This document shows positions 10,991 to 23,529 of a stretch of 64,000 bases of DNA, one piece after another; position 1 is the first letter of the stretch, and each line of letters starts with the position of its first letter. Below the pieces are notes generated by a model. The model made no database searches and had not been told where the DNA came from. It worked only from the letters and a program-made list of their open reading frames with translations. Source of the stretch: Tetrastigma voinierianum (taxonomy: Eukaryota; Streptophyta; Magnoliopsida; Vitales; Vitaceae); the NCBI GenBank assembly GCA_016808115.1, contig JAEQBH010000646.1, positions 1,612,001-1,676,000 on the forward strand, given 5' to 3'. The position numbers and the translations under genes were made by a program.

Positions 10991-12005
10991 ATGCCAATGA
11001 CGAGAGCTACATTCTCCCAAAATAGGCCTGTTGATGACGATGTGCCTCCTCAATCTGAGGATGTACCTCCTATGAGTGCAAAGAGACTTTATACCTATTT
11101 AGGGATTTTGGCTAGGTTGGTTGAGCTTTAGGCCAGATGTTCTAGCAATAATGGGCAAGGACAGTCCTCTTCTTCCAGGGGCAATTCTTTTGATGATTTT
11201 AAGAGGTTAGTGTCTTCTTACTTTTCTGGTAGTTCAAATCCGACCGAGGCAGAGGCTTGGATTATGAAAATAGAAAAATTATTTGATGTCAAGCCATTGT
11301 CTGAGGAACAAAGCCTCATATGTGTTCTTCGTTAGACAATAAGGCAATCACTATCATGATGACTAAGAGACTCGTTTGGAGGAGTGCACGCATAACCCGA
11401 GAAGATTTAAGGAGGCTTTCTATACAAAGTACTTCCCTGATAGTGTAAGGCGACAAAACTTGGGAAAGTTCATTCGTCTGAAACAGAGGGATATGATCGT
11501 GGCCTAATATGAGGCCACGTTTATAGAGTTGTCTCGTTTCACCCCACAATTGATTTCTATAGAGGAAAATAAGGCATTGAATTTTCAAGATAGGTTGAAG
11601 CCTTACTTAAAGAACAAGATATCCATTCTAAAGTTGAGCATGTATTCGAAAGTGGTGGATAAAGCCCTTATTGCATAGAAGGATGCCGAAGAGCTTCATC
11701 AATATAGGGAGCAGCAAAGGAAGAGGAGTAGGAGTGATAGTGCTCATGGAAGCCATGAACAGAAAAAGCCTACTTCAAGTAGAAATCAGAGCGGAGGGAA
11801 GGCAACGCATAATTCAGATATAGTTTGTCCTACTTGTGGTAAAATGCATGGGAACAAGCCATGTTATAGGGAGACAGGAGCTATTGCAGGGAAGTTAGCA
11901 TATAATTCAGGATTTGCCTGTAGAATAAGAGGTTTATGCCGGATAGTTTGAAGGAGGATAGTAAGAAAGATATATAGAAGCTTAGAGCTCAAAGGAGAGT
12001 TTTTG
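10991..12005 (+). pseudogene. gag of chromovirus A, broken
   Basis: Starts at ATG 10991 (MPMTRATFSQNRPVDDD). Capsid motifs follow in order: FDDFKRLVSSYFSGSSNPTE, EAEAWIMKIEKLFDV, then after frame changes FKEAFYTKYFPDSVRRQ-type sequence (about 11400-11460), LSRFTPQLISIEENKALNFQ (about 11530) and LKPYLKNKISILKLSMYSKV (about 11600). A basic stretch (EQQRKRSRSD) leads to a truncated zinc knuckle, CPTCGKMHGNKPC (about 11828-11866). In-frame stops at 11129 (TAG), 11505 (TAA) and 11676 (TAG) replace codons that are normally sense in this family. It would package element RNA; this copy cannot. Confidence 0.8.
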
Positions 12006-12490
12006 CTTAAGACCTTACGAGATGCCTGGGGGTTACTCCTCGATTGCAGGATGTGCACCTCCAACTCCATACTTTTTCGCAGAGAGTTTATCGATCCAGT
12101 TCGATACACTTTGTTTCGATATCTTTGCTAGTTCGCGATAGTGCATATATCTACTGGCGGATTTTGACCGATTGTTGCTAATTCTATGGAGATTCATAGA
12201 CCAATAGAATGCTTAAAAATTGTCCTGTGATGATTGATTATCGAGATATGCCAATTAATTTAGTTCTATTTTACCTCCAAGACTTTGATGTGATTTTGGG
12301 AATGGACTGGTTAGCTTCGTATCATTCATTTGTCAATTGTTTTGGGAAACGAGTGACCTTTAGCATTCCGGGTCAACCTGAGTTCAGTTTTGAGGGGAAA
12401 CATGTAGATAAATCATTACATGTGGTTTCAACTCTACAAGCTAATTCCTTGCTTAGGAAAGGTTGTCAAGGTTTTTTGGCCTATTGGTAA
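12006..12490 (+). pseudogene. aspartic protease of chromovirus A, remnant
   Basis: The C-terminal half is open from 12209: MIDYRDMPINLVLF, then DFDVILGMDWLASYHS, VTFSIPGQPEFSFEG. This is the hallmark flap-to-end region of plant gypsy proteases. The catalytic D-S/P-G motif expected around 12060-12130 is not readable in any frame, so the active site is lost. It lies between the gag zinc knuckle and the reverse transcriptase, as in all chromoviruses. Confidence 0.7.
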
Positions 12491-13860
12491 GTAATGAAAA
12501 TGAGGTGAGTTTGGAAGATATACCGGTTGTGAGGGATTTTCCTGATGTCTTTCCATATGATTTACTTGACTTACCACCATAAATGGAGGTAGAGTTCACT
12601 ATTGATTTAGTGCTAGGAACAAATCCTATCTCTAAGGCGCCTTATAGAATGGCACCTATAGAGCTTAAGGAGTTGAAAGTTCAACTTCAAGAACTGTTGG
12701 ATAAGGGTTTTATTAGGCTTAGCGTTTCACCTTAGGGAGCCCCCCGTGTTATTTGTGAAGAAGAAGGATGGGTCAATGAGGCTTTGCATTGACTATAGGG
12801 AGTTGAATAAGGTGACAATGAGGAACAAGTATCCTCTTCCTCAGATTGATGATTTATTTGATCAGCTACAAGGTGCATGTGTTTTCTCTAAGATTGACCT
12901 TTGCTCTCGGTATCATCAGCTAAGGGTGAAGAGTGAGGATGTATCCAAGATTGCTTTCCGGTCTAGATATGGGCATTATGAGTTTTTGGTTATGCCCTTT
13001 GGTTTAACTAATACACCTGCTACATTTATAAACTTAATGAACAAGGTATTCAATCATTACCTAGTTCAGTTTGTGGTGGTTTTTATAGATGACATTTTAG
13101 TGTATTTGAGGAGTAGAGATGAACATGAGTCTTACTTGAATATTATGTTGCAGGCTTTGAGGGATAAGCAATTATATGCTAAATTGAATAAGTGTGAATT
13201 CTAGTAAGATAGAGTCTCTTTCCTTAGGCATGTGGTGAGTAAGGATGGTATTTCAGTTGACCTTGGGAAAGTAGATGTTGTAGAAGATTGGAAAAGACCT
13301 ACTACTGTGATTGAGATTAGAAGCTTCTTGGGACTTACTGGATATTATAGCCATTTTATTGAAGGATTCTCTAAGATTGCCCTGCCCTTGACCAGATTGA
13401 CTCAAAAAGGAGTTAAGTTTGAGTGGTCTGATGAATGCGAATGTAGCTTCAAAGAGCTAAAGAACATATTGGTGATAGTTCTATTCGACTATCCCTTCCG
13501 TGTTCGGCAGATTTCCAGGTGCAGGCGGCTGCCTCTCGCTACAAATAGCTGTGTTCTTATTCAGGATAGGAAGGTTGTGGCTTATGCTTCTAAGCAGTTG
13601 AAGCCTTATGAGTGAAATTATCTCACTCATGATTTAGAGTTAGCTGCAGTAATATTTACCCTCAAGATTTGGAGACACTTTCTGTTTGGTGAAGCCTATG
13701 AGATATATACCGATCATAAGAGTCTAAAGTATCTATTTTCTCAAAAAAGAATTGAACATGAGATAGAGACAATGGTTGGAATTACTCAAGGATTATGATT
13801 ATATTATTCAGTTCATTCGGGGAAGGCGAATGTAATAGTCGATGCCTTGAGTAGGAAATC
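12491..13860 (+). pseudogene. reverse transcriptase and RNase H of chromovirus A, broken
   Basis: The N-terminal approach (VVRDFPDVFPYDL) is at about 12525. A 152-codon open piece (12746-13204) holds KKKDGSMRLCIDYRELNKVT, FSKIDLCSRYHQLRVK and the active-site FIDD (13082-13093). A second piece (13232-13615) covers the connection domain (RSFLGLTGYYSHFIEGFS) and the start of RNase H (ASKQLKPYE). RNase H continues as THDLELAAV, YTDHKSLKYLFSQK, and VDALSRKS at about 13850. Breaks include TAA 12580, TAG 12733 (the tryptophan of SPWGAP), TAG 13202 (after CEF, normally tryptophan) and TGA 13613. It would copy element RNA into DNA if intact. Confidence 0.85.
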
Positions 13861-14094
13861 AGTCAGTTCATTAGCAGCTATCAAAGGATGCTAGAGGCAA
13901 CTGTTGGAGGACTGGAGGAGTCTACAAGTCCATCTTAAGGTTTTGGCTTCAAGAGCACTTGTAGCTAATTTTAGAGTACAACTAGATTTGATTGGGAGGA
14001 TTATAGCTCTAAAAAACATGACTTGCAGTTAGTGCAACTAGTAGAGAAAGTTAAGAAGAGCTAAATCTAACTTTAATTTATCTGATGATGGAAT

Positions 14095-15408
14095 ATTGAG
14101 GTTTGGGACTTGATTATGTGTACCAAATGATGGGGACATGAGGAGGGAGCTTTTGGAGGAAGCTCACTGTTCTAGGTTGGTGGTCTACCCAGGAGGGACG
14201 AAGATGTCTAATGACTTGAAACATAATTATTGGTGAGCAGGTATAAAGAGAAATATTGCTCAATTTGTAGTTCAGTGTTTAGTGTGTCAGCAAATGAAAG
14301 CTGAGCATCAACGACCAACAAGGTCCTTACAACCACTTGCTATCCGGAATGGAAATGGGAGCACATTACCATGGATTTTGTAACTAGATTGCTAAGAACT
14401 TTAGGAGGTTATAATGCTATTTGGGTGATCATTGATCAATTGACAAAGTCTGCTTACTTTTTACCTACAAAGGTCAATTTTTCCATGGATCGGTTAGCTT
14501 CTCTTTATGTCAAGGAGATTGTGAAGATGCATGGTGTACTAGTTTCTATAGTATCGGACAGAGACCCCCGTTTCACTTCCCGATTTTAGCATAGCCTGCA
14601 GAAAGCCATGGGTACTAAGTTGAATTCCAGTACTGCTTTTCAACATCAGACTGACGACCAGTCATAAAGGGTGATTCAGATTTTGGAAGATTTGTTGAGA
14701 GCTTGTGTTCTAGACCTAAAAGGTAATCACTTACTCACTGTTTTTAGTGGAGTTTCAGATATAATAACGCTTTTCGTGCTAGTATCGATGGCACCTTTTG
14801 AGGGGTTGTATGGTAGGATATGTCGATCTCCTATTTGTTGGGATGATGTCGAAGAAAGAAAGCTTTTGGAGCCCGAACTTGTGCAACTGAATGTGGAAAA
14901 AACGGCTTTGATCAAAGAAAGACTAAATACAACTCAAAGTAGACAGAAAAAATTATGGTGATAACCGTAGGCGAGATTTGGAGTTTGAGGTAGGTGACCA
15001 CGTGGTTTCACCTATGAAGCCGTTATGAGATTTGGGAGTAAAGGAAAGTTTAGTCCTTATTTTGTGGGTCCTTTCGAGACATTAGAGAGAGTGGGCCTTG
15101 TGGCTTATAGAGTAGCATTGCCTCCAAGCATGTCGAAAGTTCATAATGTTTTTCATGTTTCGACCTTGAGAAAGTGCGTTTTTTACCCTTCTCATGTGGT
15201 GGACTTAGAACCTATTCAGATTTCTAAGGACTTGACCTATGAAGAGGTACTCATCCAAATTGTAGATGTGAGTCAAGTTAGTAAAGGTCCAATGGAGTAA
15301 TCATGATATCCGAGAAGCTACTTGAGAGTTAGAAGATGAAATGAGGGACAAGCATCCTCAACTATTTCGAGACTTAAGTCTGTCTAGTTTAGAGGACTAA
15401 ACTTTCAT
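14095..15408 (+). pseudogene. integrase with chromodomain remnant of chromovirus A, broken
   Basis: The zinc-binding HHCC domain is at about 14150-14320 (EEAHCSRLVVYPGGTKM, QCLVCQQMKAEHQRP). In the catalytic core (14371-14589), the first Asp is in IWVIIDQLTKSAYF and the second in SIVSDRDPRFTS. The third acidic residue region (TAFQHQTDDQS) runs into TAA at 14665 where glutamate is expected. Then come PFEGLYGRICRSPICW, the GPY/F module (GKFSPYFVGPFETLERVG, about 15040-15090) and a chromodomain remnant, VKVQWSNHDIREAT (about 15284-15322). The last has TGA at 15323 in place of its conserved tryptophan. Other tryptophan-to-stop changes are at 14234 and 14587. The frame ends at TAA, about 15400. 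Confidence 0.85.
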
Positions 15409-15409
15409 T

Positions 15410-15422
15410 AAGAGGGGAAGGA
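15410..15422 (+). other. polypurine tract of A
   Basis: AAGAGGGGAAGGA lies immediately before the 3' LTR start (TGTAATACCC at 15423). This is the expected plus-strand primer site. Confidence 0.8.
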
Positions 15423-16199
15423 TGTAATACCCATAAAAAATACATAAAATAAAAGGGTAAATAAGGAAATTTTTATGAACTCTTTGTAAATTCCTTAGGG
15501 AAGCCCTAGGTATAAAAAGAAAAAAAAATACATTTATTCATCTTATCTTTCGTTTCTCTCTATGTAAGCTCTCCCGATCATAGAACTCCATAATCTAGGG
15601 TTTGAAGAAGGGTTTCCAAGGTGAGTTTCTTGTAGATTTCACTCTAGATTTAAGAAAATAACATTATTAAAGAAAATAAAATTATTTTTTTCTTTTTTTT
15701 TAATAATTTCTTGTTCGTAAAAATTCTAAGGAACCCTAGGACGTCAAATCTAGAGTTGAAGAAAACAAAAGGTAAGATCTTGATCTTCTCTTATTATCCT
15801 TCTAGATCCCCTTCTGCAGATTCTTTGGTTTCTTTAGATTTTGGTCAACCTTAAAAGATTTGATTTTTATTAAGTTCAAAAAAAAAATCAATATAGGATG
15901 ATCTTTCTATTTAGGAATATGAAAATTTTATTTGAAAAAAAATAAATAAAGAGATGAAGGTGGTAAGGGACCACCTTAGAAATCAAGAAAAAACGTATAA
16001 GAATACAGAAGTGTTAATTACAGGAAAAGAGTAGAGAGAGAGAGAGAAAGAGGAAAGCAGAGGACTTCCATTAAAAAAATAAAAAATAAAGCATGTAGGT
16101 TTGCGATGACCACCACATAGCATTTAATGAATTTACTTACGTAATGTAGTGCAGACAAAATGAAGTTCTTTTGATCATGATATGAGCTTTTAAAAAGCA

Positions 16200-16285
<86 letters not shown>

Positions 16286-17587
16286 GTAAGCATAGTGAAA
16301 AAGACAAAAAGGACCTTGTACTTGAAAACCTAGGTATGGAATGCCTATAAAATTTAGATAATGATAACAATGATAATAGTAATACTATAAAAAAATGATA
16401 TAGAAATAAAATAAAAATAAAGGGTTTGTATTTTAATGGGTTCTGTTTATTATTCGTTTTAGGTGAAATAGACTCATAGTTGGGTATTTTCAGAGTTATT
16501 TAGGACTTTCGAGTTTGTTTTAAGGTAAGGAAAAATTAATGAAGTTTTTTTTTTTTTAATTTATTTTTATAGGAAAAATTCGAAAATGTTTACTATATTA
16601 TTTTGCTTAAAATATGGATCAAATATATTTTGCATGAAAATTATGTTGGCCTTTATGTTTTTTTGTGATATAAATTAGGGAGATATTATGTTTTGTTAAT
16701 GAAATTATTGAAACTATGTTTTTTACTCTGGTAGTTAGACCCTACCAACGGGAATAATAGTTGACACTATTCGGCCATTGTCAACAGGAATAATAGTTGA
16801 CCTTTACATTCTTTAATGGGGAATGTAATTGATTTGAACCCCAACCTCTAGAGGTTTCAGTTAGAGGTTACTAGTACTAGTAGTGTTTAGTTTCGTTCAC
16901 CTTAAAATGAAGAATTCGAGACTAGCCACCCATTTGAAAGTCCCACATGGCTCAACACTATTCGATATTTGTGACCAGAGTAAATATTTTGATTTGAATA
17001 TCTGAATGAATTGGATATGAAAATGTTTGGATCCGAAGTGAAAGGATTTTATTTAAATATTTGAATGTATTGGGAAAAAAAATTATGAAAATGACTTGAT
17101 GATAATATCTCTTATTTTTGTCAATGATTTGAAAATGTTTGATCCATGAACTGTATTAATCTAACTTATTGGGCTTCTAGCTCATTCCCCCTTTATTGAC
17201 TATTTTTCAAGTACTTCTAGTTCGGGGAAGGAGTGATTGGCTAGGATGAGATTCGTCTTTATTAGGATTTTTTATTTTGAATTTCATCATGGACCTTGTT
17301 TAGTTGATGGATTTTGTTCATTTGGATTACTTGATTTCACAGTTGTTAGAAGTGTTTGGATAATTGTTTTTAGACTTTATGTTAGCTCATAATTGAAGGT
17401 TGAGATTTAGAAAGTTTTTATTAGTATGGAAATTTGAAATTTGTGATGTAAGAATTTTCCACTTTTACTCTGAACATGTATGTAGCAATTGGATTTAAAT
17501 CAATTATAGAGATAAAAGATCGTGTCCCTTCGAACTTAAGGTATGAAATGACAATCATACCCCTAAACCAGGTTTTAGGGCTTAACA
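15423..17587 (+). repeat. 3' LTR of chromovirus A
   Basis: About 2165 bases, TGTAATACCC to TTAACA, matching the two-part 5' LTR (135 + 2008 bases) along its length. It includes a TATAAAAAG box (about 15511), an (AT)n run (16217-16283) and paired GGGAATAATAGTTGAC strings (about 16750 and 16787). Solo LTR B starts three bases after its end. Confidence 0.85.
16217..16283. repeat. (AT)n microsatellite in 3' LTR of A
   Basis: AT run preceded by poly-A, at the same position as 9464-9519 in the 5' LTR. Confidence 0.95.
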
Positions 17588-18499
17588 ATTTGTGACGCCC
17601 TAAATCCCGGGGGTCATTTTTTTTTTTTTTTTTGGCTATTGGACAAGTCTATCGCGACATAATTTCCCTGTCGAGCGCACGTCCCTACTGTGTACGCGCG
17701 CCCAAAGCATTGTCACCTCACGCCTAGGCCTTGTCGTGTGCACGCCTTGTGGCGACCCCCGAGCCCGGCCCGACCTGGTTGGCGAGTCCGAACCGAAACC
17801 CCGGGGACGCTCGTTTTATTTCTTTTAAAGTCATTAATCAAATCCCTTTAGTTATTGTTTTATTTAATTTTAGTTTTCAAAAGTGTCGCGACCCGAATCC
17901 CCGACTCGACCCGGTTGGCGGATCCAAGCTGGAGCCCGGTTTACTCCGACATTTTCAATTATCTTATCAAAACATTTGGCTTGTTTTATTCATTTTAAAT
18001 TTTAAAATTTCGCGGAAGCATTTTCATTTTGGGTGCTTCCATGTGTCATTTACGCATTCAAAAGACTCATACCACTTTACATTTACCAAAATGCATTACA
18101 AAAATATAATTAGGATTCAGAGTTCAAACTGCTTTTTACAAAATATCAATGTTCAAAGAAATTGAGGTAATGCATATGACGGCATAATTCACAGCTTCTT
18201 TCTCTATGACTTTGAGCTCCTCGATCTCGGGTCTTCATTTCGATGTCTATCACTCCTACACTACGCATTGATAAAACAATACGCCAAGCATTTTCATGCT
18301 AAGTGGTTCTATACAGCTTCAGATTCCATTTTGCTCATATAAACTGCATTTATCAAAATAATGCCTTTATACACATCGTCTGTAATGTAAAGATACTTAT
18401 ACAAATACACTTTTCAATTTCCATCATTTCTCTTGGCCAGATTCCACATACTACTATAGATCCAACATCCACGCATGTGACCAGTTGCTAAATCCCGCC

Positions 18500-18830
18500 C
18501 TATTTGTTATTCAAGAGCGCAGGATTTCACATTTCCTATATTACCGCCTTCACATACTACCATAGAATGACATTCACAATAGATTCGCTGTTGAATCCCC
18601 ACCTCGCTTGTCATTCGCAGGCAATGTGATTTCCGCATTCAATATTACCGCCTCACATATGACTATAGTTTCCATATTCAAGATGATTCACTGGTGAATC
18701 GCCTCCATTTGTCATTCAAAGAGCAATGTGATTTCAGATTAGACAAATAATACGGGTTACCTTCATGACTTAATTCAATCGTGAATCTGGCCATGTTGGT
18801 CATTCATCAATACGTTTCAAATCAATTTAC
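18500..18830 (-). repeat. Short tandem array (about 3 units) in 3' LTR of C
   Basis: Reverse-complement version of the about 104-bp unit of the 4551-8791 LTR (CAATGTGATTTC, TCACATATGACTATAG and GATTCAC/GTGAATC words), with roughly three degenerate copies. Confidence 0.75.
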
Positions 18831-19722
18831 TTTTAGGCAATGAATTTTCTTGTAGCTCAAATACACGCATACATGCAGATATTTGTCAAACATTTCAAAT
18901 ACTAATCATTCAAATAGATATATATGCATATTTCGCAAATAGAGAGCAATATGAGAATAAAGAGCGTATGGTGAACAAACTAGAATAAAGAACAAGTATA
19001 GAACAAACCGGAGTAAAGATCAGTTATAGAACAAACCAATTATCGATTCCGTTTCTTTCTCGATGTCAATCCTAGGTCAGGTTATCGTCTTCACCCGCAC
19101 CTAGTCAAATACAATTTATTCACTCTTAGTGATTAAGCAAATAATCATACTAAACGAATATCGCCGAGGCAAAGCGAAACTTTGCGGAGGCGGCGAGGTA
19201 CGGTACGTTTTTGACTTAGACTCATTCTTATTCCTCTATGAGTCTACTTTACTTAGGAATTGGAATCATTTCAATCGGATTATCCTAACTAAAGTTATGG
19301 CATTTTCATGCCAACTAATCAATTCTTAATGATTACACCGGGACAGTTTGTATTGCTCATTTTTCCGGGGTCTTAACTTCATGTTTGACTCTAGGTCTTT
19401 GAACTCATTTAAAGCTAAGGTGCTAAGGGTTCTATTCCAACTGGAATCACCTAATTCAGAGCACCGAAACTCAAGTTACGTCTGAAACAACCCGGACTAC
19501 TCTATGTTCAAAGCTGGAACCAGAATTTGGCTTGTACATGGCCCCCACTTTGAGTGAATTTTTAGGCCACTTAGGATCCGAATTTGGCGATTCCTATTCT
19601 TTAAGTTTGGTTCTCCTTGAATTCAATTTTACGTAGCCACTTGAATCACTCAAATCGGATAAGAAATGAGCAAGTTATGGTCAAAATACGAAAACTGGTC
19701 GAAACTGGGAAAGCAGAACAGG

Positions 19723-19758
19723 GTGTACCGGTACACTACTGTTCATGTACCGGTACAC
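19723..19758. repeat. Paired GTACCGGTAC palindromes, 3' LTR of C
   Basis: GTGTACCGGTACAC and ATGTACCGGTACAC with an 8-base spacer, equivalent to the pair at 5548-5582. Confidence 0.85.
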
Positions 19759-20540
19759 CTTCCGAAAATTGCCCAGATTTTGTTATTTTTCCCACTTTTG
19801 ATGCCAATTCACTCCATACAACTTCTATAATTCATAATACCTCAAAACCAACTTGAATCTACATTCCAAAAACAATTCTACACACTTAAATTGGTGCGTG
19901 AACTCGGGAAACACAAAACCTTAGGTGAAAATCCAAGAACACAACCTAAGGTCCACTAATTCTTGAGTAAAAACCACATAAATGTGATGATTCCATGGTT
20001 ATTTTTCACCAATCAAGCTTTTACTCTCATAACCCAATACTCCAAAGCCAAGCCACAAGGACTTTACACAAAACCTAGACCAAAGGAGCATCTAATCTCC
20101 ATACCAAAAACTCTTAGATTCATATCAAAAACCCAAAATAAGGATTCCATACCTTGATCTTCTTCTCCTCTCTTCCTTCTTCCTTCTTCTTCCTCTGGCT
20201 CTTCTTTCCTCCTACGGGTTTGCTAGGGCAAACTTTGAGACCAAATGAAATTTTGGTTTTATTTTTCTTCCTTTAAAATATCATCTTTTCATTAATTGCA
20301 AACTTAGTCCTCATCTCTTAAGATTTGTACATCAACTATTTATTTGTATTGTGGCCCATCTCTACTCCCTTATGATTTTTATCTCCCTTATGGCATTTAC
20401 AATTTCATGCCAAATTTCCTGTTCACTAAATTTATCATTTCATAATCCTAATAATTTACTAATTTTTCCTAGAAAACACAGTCAGTTCTAATTTATACCT
20501 CAAAATATATAATAAAAATTCTGTATTTACAAGCGCTACA

Positions 20541-22340
20541 ATTTCTCCCCACTTAAGAAAATTTTGTCCTCGAATTTACTTTAGTTAATCAATATAGATA
20601 TCATTGTCGTGATCGCTTTCTTCACTCTCCCAAGTGGCTTCTTCGCTGTCTGCGGGTTTCCTCCACAAGACTTCTCGACTAATGTAATCTTCGTTCTCGC
20701 AGTTCTTTCACTCACGAGCCAAAATCAACTGGTTCTTCTTCATATGTAAACTGCTCCAGTTAAGCTCACTGTTCGAAGAGACTATATGTGATGGGTCCGA
20801 TCGTACCTCCGCAGCGACGGACACATGGAAAACATTATGATCTTTTCCAAGTCCCGAGTAAAGCCAACCAGATGCCACTGGACCCACTTTTCCGCTACTT
20901 CATATGGGCCAATAAATCTGTGGTTCAACTTGCCCTTTTTCCTCGAATCTCATCACCTTCTTCAAGGCTTATACTTTTAAAAACACTTTTTCACCGACTT
21001 CATATCATCATCCTTTCTTCATGTCGGTATTCGATTGGCCCGCTTATGGCCACCTTCAATTTCCTAATCGTTTTCACTTTTCTTCCTCGTTTCTTGTATC
21101 AAATCGCCAATCACTTTTCTTTCACTCAATTCCGTCCAACACAACGGTGTTCTACACTTTCTTCCATATAGAGCCTCGTAAGGCGCCATTCCAATACTTG
21201 ATTGGAAACTGTTGTTGTACACAAATTCAACCAAAGGAATGTGTCGATCCCAACTACCCTCATAGTCGATCGCACAACTCCTCAACATATCTTCCGTAAC
21301 CGATCACTCTTTCCGATTGTCCATCCTGCTTAAGGGTGGAATCACAGACTAAAATTCAATCGAGTGCCCATGGCCTCTGCAATTTTCTCTCAAAAATTCA
21401 AGTAAATCTCTGATCTCGGATCTCGCCTGAAATTATGGATATCGAATCCCGCAACCGAACTATTTCTTGATATATAGCTCGCTTAGCTTGTCAAGCTACG
21501 AATAGTCGGTCCTCACCGGTAGGAAGTGAGTCGACTGTATCAACTGGCCCACTACGAATCTAAATCGAGTCATTCTTCCTCCCTCAATGGTAACCCAACC
21601 ACAAAATCCATGGTGTGATTCTGGCCCCATTTCCACTCCTAAGATTCTCATAGGTCGCAATAATCCCTTTCAAGGAACTTGATGCTCCTCGCTTACTCTT
21701 TGACACACACTTGGTTACAAATTCGATACATCTCTTTTCATTCCGACCACCGTATCGACATTTTCAAATCTTGGTACATCTTTGCAAGCTACCGGATGGA
21801 TAGCAAAAGATCCACTATGTGCCTCTTCAAGTACGGCTTTCTCACTCCATCATCATCTAGCACATTCTTTCAACGATCCAATCATGATACTCCATTTTCA
21901 TTCACTGTGAACTCAGTTTCTTTACCATCTCTAATCTGATCTATTATGGCAGAAATTTTCTCATCTTTCTTTTGTGCCTCTAGCACTCGATTCAACAAAT
22001 TCGGTCTCGCCATCACCTCCGCCTTACCATCGCACCATCGTCCGGAGCACGACAATCGCATTTAACGCTCAAGCGCTTATAATCGTCTTTCTACTCAAAG
22101 CATTGGCCACTACATTGGCCTTTCCCGTGATAATCAATCACGCAGCCTCATACCCATCAATTCCATCCATCTCCGTTGTCTCAAGTTAAGCTCACAGGAG
22201 GGCAAATACTTAAGACTCTTATGATCGGTGTAAATGAAACACTTTTCTATACAAATAATCTCCAAATTCTTCAACGCAAATACAATTGCGCTAATTCTAA
22301 ATCACGTGGGTGAATTCTTTCATGCTAGCTCAGCCGTCTT
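20541..22340 (-). pseudogene. RNase H and integrase of chromovirus C, broken
   Basis: On the minus strand, RNase H remnants lie near 22340-22150 (a HDLEL-like string and a DHKSLKY-like string, broken). Integrase follows. The longest open piece is 21064-21288, with SWDRHIPLVEFVYNNSFQSS, IGMAPYEALYGRKCRTPLCW and TELSERKVIGD. Downstream of it, the GPY/F module KGKLNHRFIGPYEV is readable at about 20895-20935, and a distorted VFHVS-like string follows. Many stops interrupt it. The protein would insert element cDNA into chromosomes; this copy cannot. The piece ends against a purine tract and the 3' LTR. Confidence 0.75.
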
Positions 22341-23330
22341 GAAGCATAGGTTACCACTTTACCCCGCATTAGGACACACATCCAAGTCCATTTGTATGAA
22401 GCATCACTCATAGATCACATATTCTTTATCATAGGCCTACTGAAACAAGCACCTGAGCTCCTGCTAAGATCAAAGCTAGCTTTTCGAACTTCCTTGACAT
22501 TTTTCTTACTCCATTGAAACTTTTACATTTTTCTCTGAGCAATCTCACATCTGGGCTGCAATCATAGAGAACCCTTAACAAATCTTCTTGTAGTAAACCT
22601 CGTTTAGTCCTAGGAAACTACGATCTTGCACATTTCGTGGCTTCCATTCGACAACCACTTCTATTTTCTTTGGATCCACTCGATTCCTTCTTCGATACAA
22701 TGTGCCCAAGAAAGGACACTACCAACCAAACTCACACTTGCCGAAAGCCTCGCGTATTAACCCGCTTCTTTTCTCAAAATCTCCAAAGATTACTCCGAGG
22801 TGTGTGTCGCGGCCGATCTTCGAATACACAAGAATGTCGTCTATGAACACCATGACAAACTGATCCACATACGGGTCGGAAAACACAATTCATTAGGTCC
22901 ATGAAAGCCGCTGGAGCATTGGTCAAACCAAACGGCATTACAAGGAACTCATAATGTCCATATCATGTTCTAAAAGTCGTCTTATGCACATCGGCATTCT
23001 ACCACCACGATACCCAGATCTCAAGTCAATATTCAAAAGATACTTGCACCTTTCTAATTATCGAACAAATCATCAATTCCGGTAATCTGACATTTATTCT
23101 TTACTTACACCGTCTCGCAACTTGTCTATAATCAACACATAGCCAAGTGTACTTCATCTTTCTTTTGACAAAAGCACGTGGGTGCTCCCATGGTGATACA
23201 CTTGGTCGAACCTTTTCTATTAGTTCTGCAAATCAATTCTCACCTTTAGCTCAAGTGGAGCCATTCTATAATGTGTAATAGATGCCGGTAGCACCCGGTA
23301 CAACGCCGATAGCAAACCCACCTCCTCTGC
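22341..23330 (-). pseudogene. reverse transcriptase of chromovirus C, broken
   Basis: The active site is intact in a short stretch: YVDQFVMVFIDDILVYSKIG, with FIDD encoded by 22836-22847 (minus). Upstream, strings resembling the MAPLELK, WGAPVLFVKKK and LRLCIDYR blocks can be traced between 23290 and 23090, but with frameshifts. A palm-type FGLTNAPA-like segment is distorted near 22910-22935. It lies between the protease and RNase H as expected. Confidence 0.75.
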
Positions 23331-23529
23331 GGAGGTAACTCGCAACTCTTCTGGAAACACGTCCGAAAGTCACTAATCAGGGATATCTGACACACCAGCC
23401 TTGCCTTTACCGTATCGATCACATGCTCGGGGCCAGGGCTTCGCCATCCTTTTGCACCATTTTTCTCGGCGAACCTGCTGGCGATATCACATTAGAGAGG
23501 TGATTCGGCCTCTCGCCGATGAAAATAAC

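Larger units (their letters stand above)
4416..17587 (+). mobile_element. Ty3/gypsy chromovirus A (Tekay/Del-like), with nested solo LTR
   Basis: Complete but decayed plus-strand element. Its 5' LTR is split (4416-4550 and 8792-10799); then come a tRNA-Met-like primer site, gag, protease, reverse transcriptase/RNase H, integrase with a chromodomain remnant, a purine tract (15410-15422) and a 3' LTR (15423-17587). Without the nested solo LTR it is about 8.9 kb. The target duplication is ATTTA (4411-4415) against ATTGA (30646-30650), the right copy lying beyond solo LTR B. The Tekay/Del assignment is inferred from gag and pol motifs and the chromodomain. Every coding domain carries stops. Confidence 0.85.
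17748..20540 (-). repeat. 3' LTR of chromovirus C
   Basis: Matches 25218-28023 over its whole length. Shared blocks are TTTAAAGTCATTAATCAAAT, CAATACGCCAAGCATTTT, GTCAATCCTAGGTCAGG, the tandem array, the TACCGGTA pair and the CTT-rich tract. On the minus strand it begins TGTAGCGCTTGTAAATAC. Confidence 0.85.
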
